In this document: piece by piece, positions 28,201 through 41,621 of the stretch
How the letters are laid out: every line of letters starts with the position of its first letter
How positions within the stretch are numbered: the first letter of the stretch is position 1
From: Pseudeuparius sepicola
Lineage: Eukaryota > Arthropoda > Insecta > Coleoptera > Anthribidae
Direction: 5' to 3'
Length of the DNA: 64,000 bases
Assembly: GCA_963920635.1 (NCBI GenBank)
Contig: OY987302.1
Coordinates: 28,309,278 to 28,373,277 of the forward strand
Program-made: the position numbers and the translations under genes
Notes under the pieces: generated by a model
Told to the model about the DNA's origin: nothing
The model's database searches: none
Seen by the model: the letters and a program-made list of their open reading frames with translations, nothing else

Positions 28201-30329
28201 GAACAATAATAGATTATGTCTAACTACTACTACCACTGTTACAGCAGTATGTGTGGTTTCTACATTTAGTGATATATTCATAAAGTTTTGCACCAATGGG
28301 AAAATATTTTCAAACTGTCTTAAAAAGTTTTTTTCTCTTGAATTTTGCGTTGAAATTTATTTGTATTGTTCAACCAGTAAACAGGATTCTTTTAAGTTAT
28401 TTGCTAGTAAAAAATATCGAGTATCGATTTGAAAACATATAATTAAGAAAAAACTAATATAGTTGATATATTTCTGAAAATTTTCAAAGCGGCATAATAA
28501 TTCACTGCGAATACATTTTTTTTCAAATGTCAAATCTCATATGCACTAACATGCAACATCATAGCTCGAAATCAGATTTTCAAAAAAATCTAATAAGAAA
28601 ATTTGCCATTTTTTCTTTTTGTACAAACTTTATGAATAGCACTGTATAGTATTGCTAAAGTCAGTTGAAACTTGTCTGGGGTTGAAACAGCATAAAAACT
28701 CTAAGCGGTTCAACAAAGGAATATTATAGGGCATAGGCGCCACACAGGTTTCATAAATAAGTAGGTATATATTCTGCAGAATAACAGTTTTGGTTATGAC
28801 TGTAGTCAAACAATATGTAAACGATGGTCAACACTATAAGTGAAGTGTTTCAATGTAAATTAGGTAAACTATATTGTGATGATTGTTCGTTTTTGCAAGG
28901 GTGTCATGAAATATTGCCAACACACCAAAATGTATTCAGCTGTGTGTTCGTTTTAAGTGCAGTTGTATGTCTCTGTGTATATGTATACTTTAGGTTTATT
29001 AAAACAAGAGATATTACAAGGTGTTTTATTATTACTGGAACCTTCAAGTTAATTTGTTTCCTCGTCCATCTAACAAAAAAAAATTGTTCAAAGATCTCTA
29101 TTTCCAGAATACATTTGCGCAATTAGAAAAAAACACTGTGCACTAATAGTATATTACATAGCGAGAGTTGTAAACAGCTTATTACGTATGAGTGGAAAAG
29201 TTGCGCACGAGCCGCGCAGCGGCGAGTGCTGTAATTCCACGAGTATGTAATAAGCTTACAACTCAAGTTTTGTATTATAATTTTTCTTCGACGAAAGAAA
29301 AACTATTATAATAGATAAACTATACTTCTGATTATCTGACAGGCAATAATTAGTATGTTGGTTAGTTGCTATGGTGACGCAGATGCCGCGCTAACAAGGC
29401 ACCCGTGATAATTGCGTTTTAATTAAGAACAGATACGTAATTTTTTTATTACATGTCAGTCATTACGTGTCAGTGTTCGTAACAATGGACTTACTTATAA
29501 CCTCAACCGTCACTTAATAGGTATGTTACTAGCATAGGAGTAGAAAAATAATATAAAGTTCCATGGATATCAGATTGCTACATAGCACACCCTCCTTCAT
29601 ATGTCTAATAATAATTAATACCTACCGATGAACACCGGAGCTAGCTCAGACAAAGTTGTGTTGCATAAAATTTTAAAAACGTACTTGTATGATTTTCTTT
29701 TGATCGACCACGGTTAATGGGTCGTTGGAGTAACAATGCCTGCTGTAAAACAAAAGCTGCGCCGCACGCAACCCGTTCTTTGTGCCCTCGAGTTTTTCAG
29801 AGGGTTTTTTGTACGTTTAACGTTCGCTCTGGCATAAAAATCTATAAAAACTAATTCCCACGTGCGCAATTTATCATACTGGGTGTAGTTCTATATAAAA
29901 ACACGACCCTACAGTTGTTCAGTTAGATCCGTTTTTTATTTGAATATCAGAGGGGCAATATTATAATTGAAAATTTAATATGCCGTGTGTCCATGGATTG
30001 TTAAAGGAGTAAATGTTCAGTGGAAAATTATTTTAGTCTTGCGAAAATGATACAGTTTGTCCCCCAATTGGTGTTCGTTAGCACATTTTTATTTTTGCAA
30101 TCTGTGGGTCATAGCCAGGTTAGCCATCTGGTGAACCTGGACCCACAGATTGGAAAAATAAAAAACTATGACAGTTAATGCAATTATGACAGTTAATTTT
30201 CGTGAATTTGGGTAGCTTATACAATGATTTTAGAATATTTTAATATGTTTGGCAAATCTCGTTAAAGCAACGAAATAGTCCAGGAATTTTAGATCATATC
30301 GACCCCAAAGCCGGAAAAATAAATCACAC
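28201..30329. other. No recognisable gene; one 100-bp palindrome
   Basis: 29165-29264 is an inverted repeat (GAGTTGTAAACAGCTTATTAC and its near inverse) with a GC-rich centre, probably a small foldback. TATATAAAA followed by TTCAGTTAG near 29900 looks like a stray promoter or LTR remnant. Small open frames here have no gene-like features. Confidence 0.4.
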
Positions 30330-32009
30330 ATTCTGAAGGTCGTTTTTCGTTCTTTGGACCTTGCTGTAGGTACAACATATCTCAAGTCACCAAAAATCCC
30401 TCTTGTACTCGATGAATATAGTGCAGTAAAAGTTTTCGTAATTTAGTGGAAAATACTGAAAATTAACGTTTCTTGTTTTTTGTCATATCCTGGTTTGCAT
30501 CGATGTTACGCGTGGTTAATTTATATCCACTAGCACAACCTTCTCAAGCTTACAAGCCCTGCGGGGCGGTTCAACGGGTCTATGCAGTATAGAGCAGTCT
30601 GCACTTTGGCTTATTATTATTATTAGTTTATATTTTCTAATAAATGTTCAACCCTCTTTTTAATTATAATTAGATACATTTGTGAACTTTGTTTCAATAA
30701 TTGGGTACCTATGTGAGTAGGTACGTTTGTTTAACGGACAATAAAAGCAGTAACACGTAACAAAATATACACAGAAGTATAGGTATTTATAATAAGTAGG
30801 ATTCCTGGTGTACATTATCTACACACTCACTAAATTATCTTTTGACTTTTGCAACAATATTAAACAATGGTTGGATTGTTAGAAAACTTCTTTAATTTTA
30901 AAGGGTACTTTAGTTTGTCTATGCAATTGGCCCTTAATCATTTTATTCTTAAATTTTTGTCCTTTGGAAAGCCCAAAACTAATATAAGTTGACCGCTTGC
31001 CGTCAAGCCAAGAAAACCTAGGTACTTCAAGTTATTATTACGGTTTACGAGTCACACTGCCTCGTCGTAGCAATCTGGTGACGCTACCACTACCTGCACT
31101 ACACAAATTAATTCTGTTAAGTTTCTTGTAAAGTCAACTGACAGGCCACGCCGCGCAGACCAGCAGGCCATGTTGCCAGCTTTCTCAACTTCGGTGCTTG
31201 CGTGCGTCATTAAGGGTCCACAACTACCGTTGTTTGATGGATAAGAACAATGTGAGCTATCCCTCAAAGGAATGCTGCAGCGCCGGGGGTTCAGTGGAAA
31301 AACATCGCCTGATCTCCTTAATCTTCGCCCTGAGCAAAACACCTGTACCGTCCAATATAATTCCTTGGAGAATGAATTATTGAAATGCTTACGCCTATGA
31401 GCTAGAATCTTGTGGAGTGTAGGTGCTGCAGGATCCAGGAGACGCTGACCAGCTGATAGTCACTTCAGCACTAGACCTCTCCGTCACTCGATGCCGTCAA
31501 GGATGTGATAATGTACTCCCATGCTCTGTCCGGCTCTGATTCAAGGTCTGCATTCTATGCCAAGGGGAAAGCGTCTATCCTGAAACTTATACAAACCGAT
31601 GAACAAAATTATTAAAAGAAGTCGTTTTTTAACTTAATTGGAGTTGATATCGAGGAATTGCTGGAGGTGGGAGAAAGAGTCATACGGGCATTGTATACCT
31701 AATGGAAATTCGGTATGATATTGTACAATCGTAAAATCCAAAAAAGAATCAGAAGACGCAATTTAGACTGCAATCTCTCCCACCTTCCAAGGTAGCTGCA
31801 AGGCCACACATTCTTCGTATTCATCGTCAGGTTGGTTGGCATTCAGAACGTAATTAAACCTGCGCAGTTTCAATTACATTTCTAGTTAATTAATTTTATT
31901 AATTGCCTAGTTACCTTCTAGAAACCCCCGACTCAGCATCTCTCCCGACGCATCATTCGAGAACTTGTTTAGTTAGCGCTTTCTTTATATAAATAGGGTG
32001 ACCCAAATT

Positions 32010-32870
32010 AAATCAGTAATTATAGACCTATATCAATTTTGCCAATATTATCTAAGATCATAGAAATTATTCTGAGAGGCCAAGTAGTGGGCTATTTTGA
32101 AGATAATGCTCTACTAACCTGTCACCAATTTGGCTTCCGAGGCTCGCTGTCGACGGGAGATGCCGTCTGCAGCTTGCTTCGGTACCTACATAACTAACCG
32201 AATCGAGATCAACTTTTTTGTGGGCACCACGCTACTCGTAATCCAAAAAGCTTTCGACAAACTAGGGCTCTATAAATTTGGAATTAATAGCCTCAATTTA
32301 ATCTCATCTTTCCTTTCATACCGAAACCAGTATGTTGTTAATGATGGTAAAAAATCTGATACATCCAAAACATCTCATGGCGTTGTGCAGGGCTCTAGTT
32401 TGGGCTCTATAATCTTTCTCATATTTGTAAATGACATCCCTATTAATAACGGCGTACTATTTGCAGACGACACTGTTTACTGCTCATTCAGTACTAACAT
32501 AAAAATACTAGTCGAGTCTATGCACAGGATTGTAGAGGACTCCACTACGTGGTTCACGGCTAACAAGCTCTGTTTGAACAAAGACAAGACCAAACATATT
32601 GTCTTTTCATATAGGAATAGTGTCTTTGAAAATCCAGTTTCTGCCAAATATTTGGGTCTTGAACTCAATCCCCTACTTACATGGTCTGTACATGTGGATC
32701 GTCTGGCATCCAGGCAGTCTAAAAGCACTTACATAGTTCGGTGTCTTCGAGACTCCGTGCCGCTTAAAACAGTGATTACTTGCTACCATGCCCTGTTTCA
32801 CAGCCTCTGTACATATATTTTTATTGCGTGCGGCCATTCTGCACATGCCAAGAGGATTTTTGGGTAACAA
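32010..32870 (+). pseudogene. Non-LTR retrotransposon RT fragment (Jockey/CR1-like)
   Basis: Begins with 'NYRPISILPILSKIIE' and 'LTCHQFGFRGSLSTGDAV' (about 32015-32190), then in another frame 'LYKFGINSLNLISSFLSYRNQ', 'GVVQGSSLGSIIFLIFVNDI' and the active-site 'VLFADDTVY', ending after the thumb at 32867. At least one frameshift near 32200-32260. No endonuclease domain or 3' tail is recognisable. RT motif order is clear; the clade call is tentative. Confidence 0.75.
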
Positions 32871-33189
32871 CGCAAAATATTAAGAGTGATTTGTCGCCTT
32901 GAATATACAGTGTGTCGCAATTTGATACTGGACACCTCAGAAATATATGAAGGGCAAGGAAAACAAATGGTCTGTATTTATTTATTGTTGGTACCAAGGG
33001 AGATTATCTCATAGGCGGTGGTATTTGGATGGGGTGATTGTTTCATGGATGATTTTTTAAAATAGCAAATTTTCAAGAAACACCATTTGGGATTTTTTTA
33101 CGACAAAATGTTATTAAGAAAACTTGTTCAGAATAAAAAAGTAAGTAGATTCGCAAAATTTTCAAAGGCTAGGCCTACTTTGATTTTTA

Positions 33190-33345
33190 GATTTATCTTC
33201 AACATTTTTCTTAGAAAAGTGTCCTTTCTGGAGATTTCACGTCAAAATTTTACTTTTTCACTTTGATCAAGTTTCCTTAAAAATACTTTGACGTGAAAGG
33301 TCCAGAAAGGACACATTTCTTAGAAAAAAGTTGAAGAAAAAGGCG
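33190..33345. repeat. Small hairpin of about 155 bp
   Basis: TTTTTCTTAGAAAAGTGTCCTTTCTGGA at the left pairs with its inverse CCAGAAAGGACACATTTCTTAG at the right. No gene. Confidence 0.6.
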
Positions 33346-33600
33346 AAAAAGCTGTTATTGTCTTATTTGTGTATTATGGGATTCCAGAACATAAAAATTA
33401 ATCATGTGGACATAAATTAACCATGTAACATCAATGTAAACCAGGATATAACGAGAAACAAGAAACGTCAATTTTCAGTATTTTCCACTAAAATGAGGAA
33501 AACTTTAACAGCACTATTCGCATCGAGTATAAGGGGAATTTTTTCGACTCGAGATATATTGTACAGCAACGTCTAAAGAATCGAAAGCAACCTTCATACG

Positions 33601-34629
33601 GCGATCTTAATTTTTTTCCTGCCCATAGCCTATAATCCCTAGACTAGAAGTGCTTGTACGAGCTTGAAAATGTGATCATATTGTGTTCACGAAGCCGGTT
33701 ACCCAATAAATGTTTTTGGTAAATAAGAAGGCACTTTTAAAAAAATTTCAAATTTGTTTTCAAACTATTAGTAGGTAGTTATACTAAGAGAGTTCTGACT
33801 CACGACCCCCATGTTAATATCCATAAGACCAGAAATGCCTGCATTTTGGCTAAGTCACGCCCGATGTCACAGCTTGACCTAAATTGACCTTTGGGCCACC
33901 TGTGACCTCTAGTTGACCCTCGATTCGTCGAAGCCGCATTTATCAGTTGCAGCTTGTCCGAACTCCACCCCTGATCTCATTTTTACCTGTTTTACCGCAT
34001 TTTTACCTGTACTCAACTAGGGGGCTTACATGATTTAATGGAACTCGACACAACTGAAAACGACCTTTTTCTTGATAGAGCTAACTTCATTCACTTTCTT
34101 GGCGCACTAAATTTGTCACTCACTAGTTCACTGATAATCCGTTTCACTGCACCGAAACGCTCTTAAAGTTGTGTTCTGTGCGTGTTCCGCTTCCTCTGAA
34201 ATAAGAACGTCAACATTAGCCAACGTCTCCGGGGGCTAGTTGCTTACCGTACTTTCCGCTTAGGTCGTATCCAACACGAACGACATACTTGTTTCATTCC
34301 TTTCTTTCTCGTTTTCTTTTTTGTCATAGTTAGGGACTCATTCCTATTTGCAATCGAATCGTCGCTCCCCTGTGACACCGGTTTAGTTCTAAGTACTTGA
34401 ATTTTTCTAATCTTTTCCTTTCGATCTTTCTAGCTTTCTGTACTTTATTTTCTTGTCTTTAAGTATGTTACCGGGTTCTAGCCTGATGTGTAACCTACCG
34501 ATTTTTAGTATTACTACTGGGCGAGTTTCTTGTCTGTCGCTTGACGTATCCCTTGTGGAGGGCTTGGCTTTGGGCATGCTTTTGCGTTGTGCATGTGCTG
34601 GGTTTTCTTGGGTTTTGCGGGATGTTCAG
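33601..34629. other. No recognisable gene
   Basis: Less AT-rich than its surroundings but no gene, splice model or repeat could be supported. Confidence 0.4.
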
Positions 34630-35118
34630 AACTTATGATACAAGTTATATATTTTAATGTTGATAATAATAATTATTATTCTTCACAAACCTGTAAACAA
34701 TATTATTGCTAGTTGAAATAAAGTTCATATTATGGTGTATAATACATTTTTATATAAAAGAAAGCTGTCCCAAGATAAATTCAATACCATTACTGATTTG
34801 ATCAACCGTTGCACTAAATAACAATTATCTACTTATCACATAAATATCTACTCTTCCTATTGACTATTTTTGCTTTATATTTCTGAGATTTTTGCCTTTA
34901 TCTGACAAAGACGCTTTAAAGATGACGTGAATTATATTACCCCTAATCCAGCCTGCCATATAAAATATGAAGACGACACCTCGCCGACTCGACAGAGACA
35001 CCGATGTTATAAATTAGTTGAAGACACTTGTAGTACTCAGTCTGTATTGTTCGTTCACATTTGTTGTAACCCAAAAGAAATAAAAAAAATAAAAATAATC
35101 CTCTGCGTTCTATAAGTT
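34630..35118 (+). repeat. Gypsy-type LTR, copy 1
   Basis: Starts AACTTATGATACAAG and ends TCTATAAGTT (inverted tips), and contains GAAAGCTGTCCCAAGATAAATTC and CACTTGTAGTACTCAGTCTGTATTG as in the second copy at 36472-36847. AATAAAA precedes the U5-like end. It carries about 110 bp not in the other copy. The following ATTTGTGCG resembles the ATTTGGCGC after the other LTR, hinting at a lost primer site replaced by the SINE. Confidence 0.65.
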
Positions 35119-35560
35119 ATTTGTGCGTATGTTTACCGCGGGGCCGCGGTAGGGGACGTTCGTATCGTCCCGATCTCTTTAGACCGTGGTTCGATTCGAG
35201 GCCACGTCAGGGCATATGCAACATGTCTTTAGAAAAACACCGCTGATGGCCAAGAGCGCAGTGTAAAATGTAGAGTCACGGTAGTTTTATCTGTGTAGTT
35301 TACTAATTGCCCTTCACTCACTGGAGTTACTACGGTTTTCTAGGGTTTTCCGTACTACTTGAGCGAATGCTATCCAAGTTCTATGGGGAAATGATCACAC
35401 CAAGCCGAAAATGGCACTGAAGCCTAAAATAATAGTAATTACCACCCCTCCCCCACTCCCCCGCACAAGCAGGTGGTTTCTTCTGGGGTAGATATTCCTA
35501 GTTTGGAGTGTTGTGAGGGTAAGAATTATTATATTATAAAACTTTAAAAAATAACAGTTT
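35119..35560 (+). repeat. tRNA-derived SINE, copy 2
   Basis: An A-box-like GGGGCCGCGGTAGGGG and a good B box GGTTCGATTCG lie about 50 bp apart at the 5' end, followed by the body shared with 27780-28200. This is the better preserved copy of the two. Confidence 0.7.
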
Positions 35561-36471
35561 AATAATAATGTATTTGGAATAGGTCATTTATTAAGTCAGG
35601 CATTATTTTTTTTCTTGCGTGCGGATAAAAGATTCCTCACTGCTACCTAACTTATACTAAATTTAAATTTATAATTCACCTAGGGCGCACTGGGGCTAAG
35701 AAAAAGTTCATGTTTTCATGTTAATAGATTTTGAGCTTTTTGCATACTGACGTCGCCTTCTGTAGAGAACGCGGTTCTAGTTCAAGTACGTGAATACACA
35801 AAGGCAGTAGGGTAAGACGCCCCTTGACGCTCGGCTTGCTTGTTCATTCCCATGGAAAAGGATCTCATTTGAATATCAGCGTCAGCCTATATGCAAATCT
35901 ATTCCCCTACTGCCAAATAAAGGGTTTATTCGATGTACATACCTAAACAATAAATCTGCAATGTGAGAAAAATTTAGTGGGACTCTGTGGGCCTCCATCT
36001 GTAAAATATAATCTGTTTGGCAATATAGAACTTCGATTTAAATCCTTTGAAATTTATGGTATCTGGAAAGTGAACTAGCAATTAAAATAAAAATAAACTT
36101 TTTGTAATATGGACTCGTTTGTTTTAAATATTTAAGTTTTAAAGTTTCGTTTTCGAGACAGGCTGTTAAAGTTAATAAAAAAAACAATATGTTCTTAGTC
36201 GTTGTAGAAAATGTTTTTATGTTAGAGATTATTAGTTTGAACCACCGAAAAATAAAAAAAATAGAAATGGCTTCTACTACTGCAATGCTTGGTTTCTGTA
36301 GAATTTTTGTTTATTCGCAATAAGCCAAAGGCGAGGTTGCCATGATTATATATACTAAAAAAGAAAGAAAGAAAAAGAAAAAATTAACGTACTTTTATCA
36401 ATTTTAACACCCTGTTGTATCTCGAAATCGAAGCTTTAAAACATACAATATCATAATAATGAACTTATGAG
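35561..36471. other. No recognisable gene
   Basis: AT-rich non-coding sequence between the SINE and the second LTR; nothing supported. Confidence 0.4.
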
Positions 36472-36847
36472 TTGTATATTTTAATGTGGATATTAATAAT
36501 TATTATTATTCACAAACATGCAAACAATATTAGTGCTAGTTAAAATAAGGTTATTATTATGTTGTAAAATACATTTTTATTGAAAAGAAAGCTGTCCCAA
36601 GATAAATTCAATAGCATTATTTGTTTGATCAATCGTTGCACATAAATAATAATTATATATCACATAAATAATTACCCTTCTGATTGACTATTTTTGCTTT
36701 ATTTATCTGAGATTTTTGCAAAATCCGAAGAAGACGCTTTGAAGATAACTTTGCAGACACTTGTAGTATTCGGTCTGTATTGTTCGTTCGCATTTTTTGT
36801 TGTAATCCAAAAGAAATAAAAAAAAATTAAAAATAATCCTCTAAGTT
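36472..36847 (+). repeat. Gypsy-type LTR, copy 2, with primer-binding site downstream
   Basis: AACTTATGAG...CTCTAAGTT, 376 bp, followed after two bases by TTGGCGCAGTCAGTGGGAT (36850-36868), which matches the TGGCGCAGTC-type primer sites used by 17.6/297-like gypsy elements. It is therefore a 5' LTR. The two LTRs differ by indels and many substitutions, so they are not a recent pair. Confidence 0.7.
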
Positions 36848-36868
36848 ATTTGGCGCAGTCAGTGGGAT

Positions 36869-37900
36869 TCTACGGGTCGCGATCGATTCAAACGTTGCAC
36901 GATTTTTGTCATCTCGATTAACCGTAGAATCGAACTGTTGTTTTCGAATTCCAAGGACAGTTTTGGAGGCATCCCATCCAATCGACGGACCATGGACCCC
37001 CTGGAAGGGCATACATCGGAGGCCGGGACATCCATTTCCTGAGCTCGCGAGGAAGATTGGTTTTGGTGAAGACACAAATCGCTGATCCAGCCGTCGTCTT
37101 TATAAATACTGTTATGCAGAGGTTCCTCTTGATTTGTAAGTACAAATTTGAAGAATTTTGTTGTTTTTATTGTTTAATGAGCGATATCAACGATATAACG
37201 AATATTTTTGAAAATTTGAATTTAACAGTTCCTCCAACCAAAAAGTAAACATTTATTATACGCCTATTCTCGAAAATATTGTCAAAGAAAACTCTTTTAT
37301 TGAAAATTCTCTTGTTCAACCGCAAAAAAGGTTCAAAATCAATTGAAATCTGAATATCTAAACTGCGTACCTGCCACAATTTGATGGCAATCCCAATGAC
37401 TTAAATAGATTTTTGGCAGTATGTTATTCAATCATAAATAATTTTTACAATGCGGAAAGTCTAGGTGATTTTCATAATGTGTATTTGCTCAAAAATTTTG
37501 AAAAGAAACTTTTATAATAATTTAGTTTTAAGGACATTCGTATCACGTTTAAAATAACACTTAGGTACAACTATTAGATGTATGAAACCAAATTGTTTAA
37601 ATGAAGCAATGCAGATGGTCTATTCAAGAAGACAAGGTACAATATTTCCAAAATTTTACTCCCAATGACAATTTCGGACCTTCTAACCCTTCTCCTAGGA
37701 CACCTAATATGTCACAACCCAGACCAAATAATGCATAAAATCCACCTCTAATACACATTTTGATTCCCGTACACCAAACAATTTATTTAGACAACAACCG
37801 CCCTTCCCTTCACCTCTTCCAGTGCAACCTAGAGCACCCCCTCAACCTCATCGTTACTTTACAAATTCACAAGTTTTTAGACAACCGTAGCAAAACAGAA
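36869..37900 (+). pseudogene. Decayed Ty3/gypsy gag
   Basis: After the primer site, scattered frames encode 'FDGNPNDLNRFLAVCYS' and 'IINNFYNAESLGDFHNVYLL' (37380-37500), as in insect gypsy gag proteins, then 'NFGPSNPSPRTPNMSQPRPNN' and a Pro-rich end near 37850. Many stops and frameshifts. No protease, RT or integrase follows. Confidence 0.6.
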
Positions 37901-38523
37901 ATGTTTTCAAAGCAAATCTAGGCCTCTTCAAGGCACCTTTTGTTCTCTCTTCAAGTCACCTCCATACAATGATTCATATCTCTATTAACTTATATCATAT
38001 TTCTGCTCATTCAACGTCTACTTTAAACAAAGCCTATTATTTTCTTCTTAAACTTCAAGGTTTGCATTGTCATCAAACCAAGCATATTTTCTGCCTAGCC
38101 ATTTCCAGAAGCTACACCTACAGCTAACAGCTCAGGTCTTTGTTCAACACTAGTACCTACATAAGTAAATGAGTACTGTACTAAGTAATCAGTTGATATC
38201 AAGTCTTTCTGCTCGTTACTCTGTCCATTTTATAACTGTAATTTGTGTGTAAATAAAATAAATAGTTTTTAAAAAACCGTTTACCGTCTCGGCTCGTTAA
38301 CATACATATAGGAATAGATATATTACCAAAGACAACTTGTTTTGTTTTATGATTTAAAAATTAATATTGTTGGCACATCCAAGGTTTCCAGTTTTTTTAT
38401 AGGATTTAGGTTATTATGTAGATAAAATTATCTCAAAGCATATATACACGATTACAAGTCTATCAAAAAACTATGTTCTATGCATTACAAAATAGGAACG
38501 ACTTAATTTAAGAAATGCCTATG
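37901..38523. other. No recognisable gene
   Basis: AT-rich; AATAAAATAAATAG near 38260 may be a poly(A)-type end of a lost retroelement. Confidence 0.35.
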
Positions 38524-39660
38524 GGGTCATTCAAACTCGGCGTCCCAGGCCAATTATGGACAGTCGAAAAGCGAAAAAAAAATCTGCGTCTGTGGCGTTA
38601 AAGAGGCCCAAATAAAGATTAGATCGCAACTAAATTTAAAATTTTTGACAAACGACGCTCGGCGTCGCGACGCCCGGTATATTTTTTTTGTAACGAACAT
38701 ACCTTTTTTATTTGATATTTAGGTAGCCCTATTCTTTCTAAGTAACTTTTGTCTTGACCGTTTTGTTGGTTTTTTTTTTCGTTTACAATTTACAGGCAAC
38801 AATATACAGAAAATTAAAGAAATTAATTGACTTGACTCTCCCATGCAGTGGGCGACGAGCACGAGCGACTGTCATTCATTTTCCATATATTGACGTAAAG
38901 CAAACGATATAATATACTAACAACTATTTACTATAGAATATAGGTATACAGTGTGTCCGTAAAGTAACGCATAAAATCATTATTTCTGAAAATACATGGT
39001 TAGAAAAAATCCTCGGACACATCGATTTTGTTTCAAAAATGACATTTTGTGACATATCATCCAAATCTGTAAGGTCATCGTTGTTCCGGATATGACGTCA
39101 TCGGCAATTTTTTCAAATGACAACCTCCTCCTTTTATGACGTAATTAGAAAGGCCGTCACAGCCTACATTGAAATTGTAATTGAAAGATTTTCACAAATT
39201 ACAAATTTATTTCAATTATTAAATATTCAAACCTCAAAAATATTGTGTATACAAAAGCAAACCGGAACATATTGAAGAATGCACCAATATTTCTCCAGAA
39301 ATTATAAGCAACAAGAATTTGTTCACCGCTTAGCATACTGTCAGGCACCAGATGGTCTCCACTTCGAACATTTACTTCAGTATTGCAATTCAAACTAAAC
39401 TATGACATCCACTTGAAATGAATAAATTTGTAAATTTTTCAAACTTCAAACATATTTTTGTAATATAACAATTTTTTTTATAATTTCAATGTAGGCTGTG
39501 ACGGTCTTTCTAATTACCAGAGACTTGCCATCAATAGACTGCGCGTAACGCATCTAAGGTATTGTCGACACAGTATGCAACCCACAAAACGCTGCGGGGC
39601 AATAAATCGTGTCCGGCGTCCGCGAGTCGCGAGTTATTACTTCGTTAGGTCCTAAAAAAG

Positions 39661-41621
39661 ATGAACACGCGACGACCAATTAAATGGGAACTTTTTAAAA
39701 CGTTGGTCTCTTTACAACAAACTGAAGGTCGAACAAAACACATTAATTTCAGACCAGAAATAATTATGAAAGTGAGATTAGCGGCCCAGATTTTTAGCAT
39801 AAGTGTAGCAGATTCTCTGGATTTCTGCAGACTGCAACAAAGACCTTAACTTAAAATCATTCGCAGATTCTGACGAACTTCAAATTTTTGCGGAAAAATT
39901 AATGATATATTTGACGCTTTAAATTCCAGAAATTTGGTGTCAAAGATGAGTAGTTTCGGAAAACCGTTAACTCTAGAAAATATTACTTCCTTTACAACGT
40001 TTTTTAAAAGTTCCATTCAATATATCATATATTCATACTCTTGATGCACAAAATATTTTAACGACACGTAGAAAGACGGGTTTCAAAGGTATCATTATAT
40101 CTATGATAAGTGTTCAGAATATGGTGAACGATCTGATAAACACAAAAATTTTGGATTATTTCTTGACATACAAAGTAAGTCAAGATCATAATAACCCAAC
40201 AGCTAAGCAGTTCGAGGACGCCTAAAAGAGACAGACTTTTGCTTAAAACAGAAATTTCATCCTCTGCTTTCGCTAATTGTGTGCAGGGTGTCCCAGTGAA
40301 AGTGATAAACCCGATTTTCTCCGTAATTTTAAAGATAAATTCATTGTTCTAAAACCAAACTTGTGTAGAATTTTCCGAGGAATTCGAATGTGAAGTCAAA
40401 CTGAATATACCGGGCGTTGTTAAAAAGTTATTTCAAAAAATACAGTTTTCCATAAAATTTTGAAGTTGGATTTTAACACGAAATGTTAATAATGAGTATA
40501 CGGGGAGTAACGAAAAGATGTCGGTTTTCATTTCTGACTTCCGGTTTTACCGGAAGTGAGCATCACAACAACCTGCAGATTTTGGGTCTTTTAAGTTCCT
40601 TTTGTTCTCCAAATTCCAACCATATATATTTTTATATAGTTATCTCTAACTATATATTTTTAGCATTCCATGCAAAGATGTGAACTTGTCATATTCAACG
40701 AAATTTATCAAAAAATAAAAATTAACTTCTTGGTTATTTTTAGAGATATTTATATAAAAATATATATGGTTGGAATTAGGAGAACAAAAGGAACTTTAAA
40801 AGCCAAAATATACCTACAGGTTGTCTCAAAAATCTGACAAAGTGATGCTTACTTCCGGTAAGACCGGAAATCAGAAATGAAAACCGACACTTTTTCGCTA
40901 CTCCCCGTATACTCATTCCTAACATTTCGTGTTAAAATCCAACTTCACAATTTTTTGGAAAAAGGTATTTTTTTATATAACCACATATAACTTTTTAACA
41001 ACACCCGGTCTGTTAAGTTTGACGTCACATTCGAATTCCTCGGAAAATTCTACACAAGTCTGGTTTTCGAACCATGAACTTATCTTTAAAATACGTAGAA
41101 AATCGGGTTTATCACCTTAACTGGGACACCCTGTACGAATAGATAATAGGTACGTCTATTCTAACAATAAGTCGTGGATGTAGGAAAGAACAGCATGTTG
41201 ATGATCTACTTGATTTAATAGATAATGAAGAACATTATGCAGAAAATGAAGACATACTAGTTTTTCCAAATTGGTCTCCATATTTACCTACTAGACCTAA
41301 CTACGTACATTTCAGGTTTTGTTGCAAGAAAAATAGCTAAGTCTGTTAAATGTTCCATATGTGCAGATGCTGTAGGTATTCGGATCAGAGAGTCATTCAA
41401 AGCTTTTAACTGGAAAAAATCGTGGAGGATTGTTGCACGCCTCAAGCGATGTCATAAAAAATTGCCAAATTGCCGAAAATGTTTTCAGGTTTTTCATCCA
41501 ATCCTCACCCCATCCCGTTGTAAACAAAATGGTTATCAGTGGTCTTAGAAAGATCATTAACAGTTACAACCCATTTAAAATAATTTTATATTGTTTTTTG
41601 TCGATAAAATCTATTGAATGA
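39661..41621 (+). pseudogene. P-element (THAP9-like) transposase remnant
   Basis: 5' part (39661-40240): 'RLAAQIFSISVADSLDFC', 'DIFDALNSRN', 'KPLTLENITSF' and 'FLDIQ/FLTYKVSQDH', then 'NNPTAKQFED', motifs known from P/THAP9 transposases. 3' part (41300-41600): 'FVARKIAKSVKCSICADAVG', then 'LLHASSDVIKNCQIAENVFR' and 'PHPVVNKMVISGL'. The two parts are split by the foldback, and several stops and frameshifts occur. The THAP zinc finger is not seen. Inactive. Confidence 0.75.
40288..41133. mobile_element. Foldback element inside the P element
   Basis: Tips GCAGGGTGTCCCAGT and ACTGGGACACCCTGTA; arms of about 280 bp include GAATTCGAATGTGA.GTCAAA and ATGAGTATACGGGGAGTA and their inverses. Related arm pieces recur at 56820-56930, so this is a family. 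Confidence 0.8.

Larger units (their letters stand above)
30330..33600. mobile_element. Degenerate inverted-repeat element of about 3.3 kb
   Basis: The left arm (about 30330-30530) and right arm (about 33395-33600) pair through GGAAAATACTGAAAATTAACGTTTCTTG / CAAGAAACGTCAATTTTCAGTATTTTCC-type sequence and a CATCGATGTTAC / GTAACATCAATG block, at roughly 75-80% similarity. The interior holds a non-LTR RT fragment that probably arrived later. Class unknown. Confidence 0.5.

Noticed and set aside
28824..29126. 100-aa open frame with a hydrophobic stretch
   Set aside because: No homology I recognise, no promoter, splice or poly(A) signals, and overlapping antisense frames of equal length.
29880..29960. 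LTR promoter
   Set aside because: TATA and TTCAGTTAG are present, but no matching second LTR, primer site or coding remnant was found nearby.
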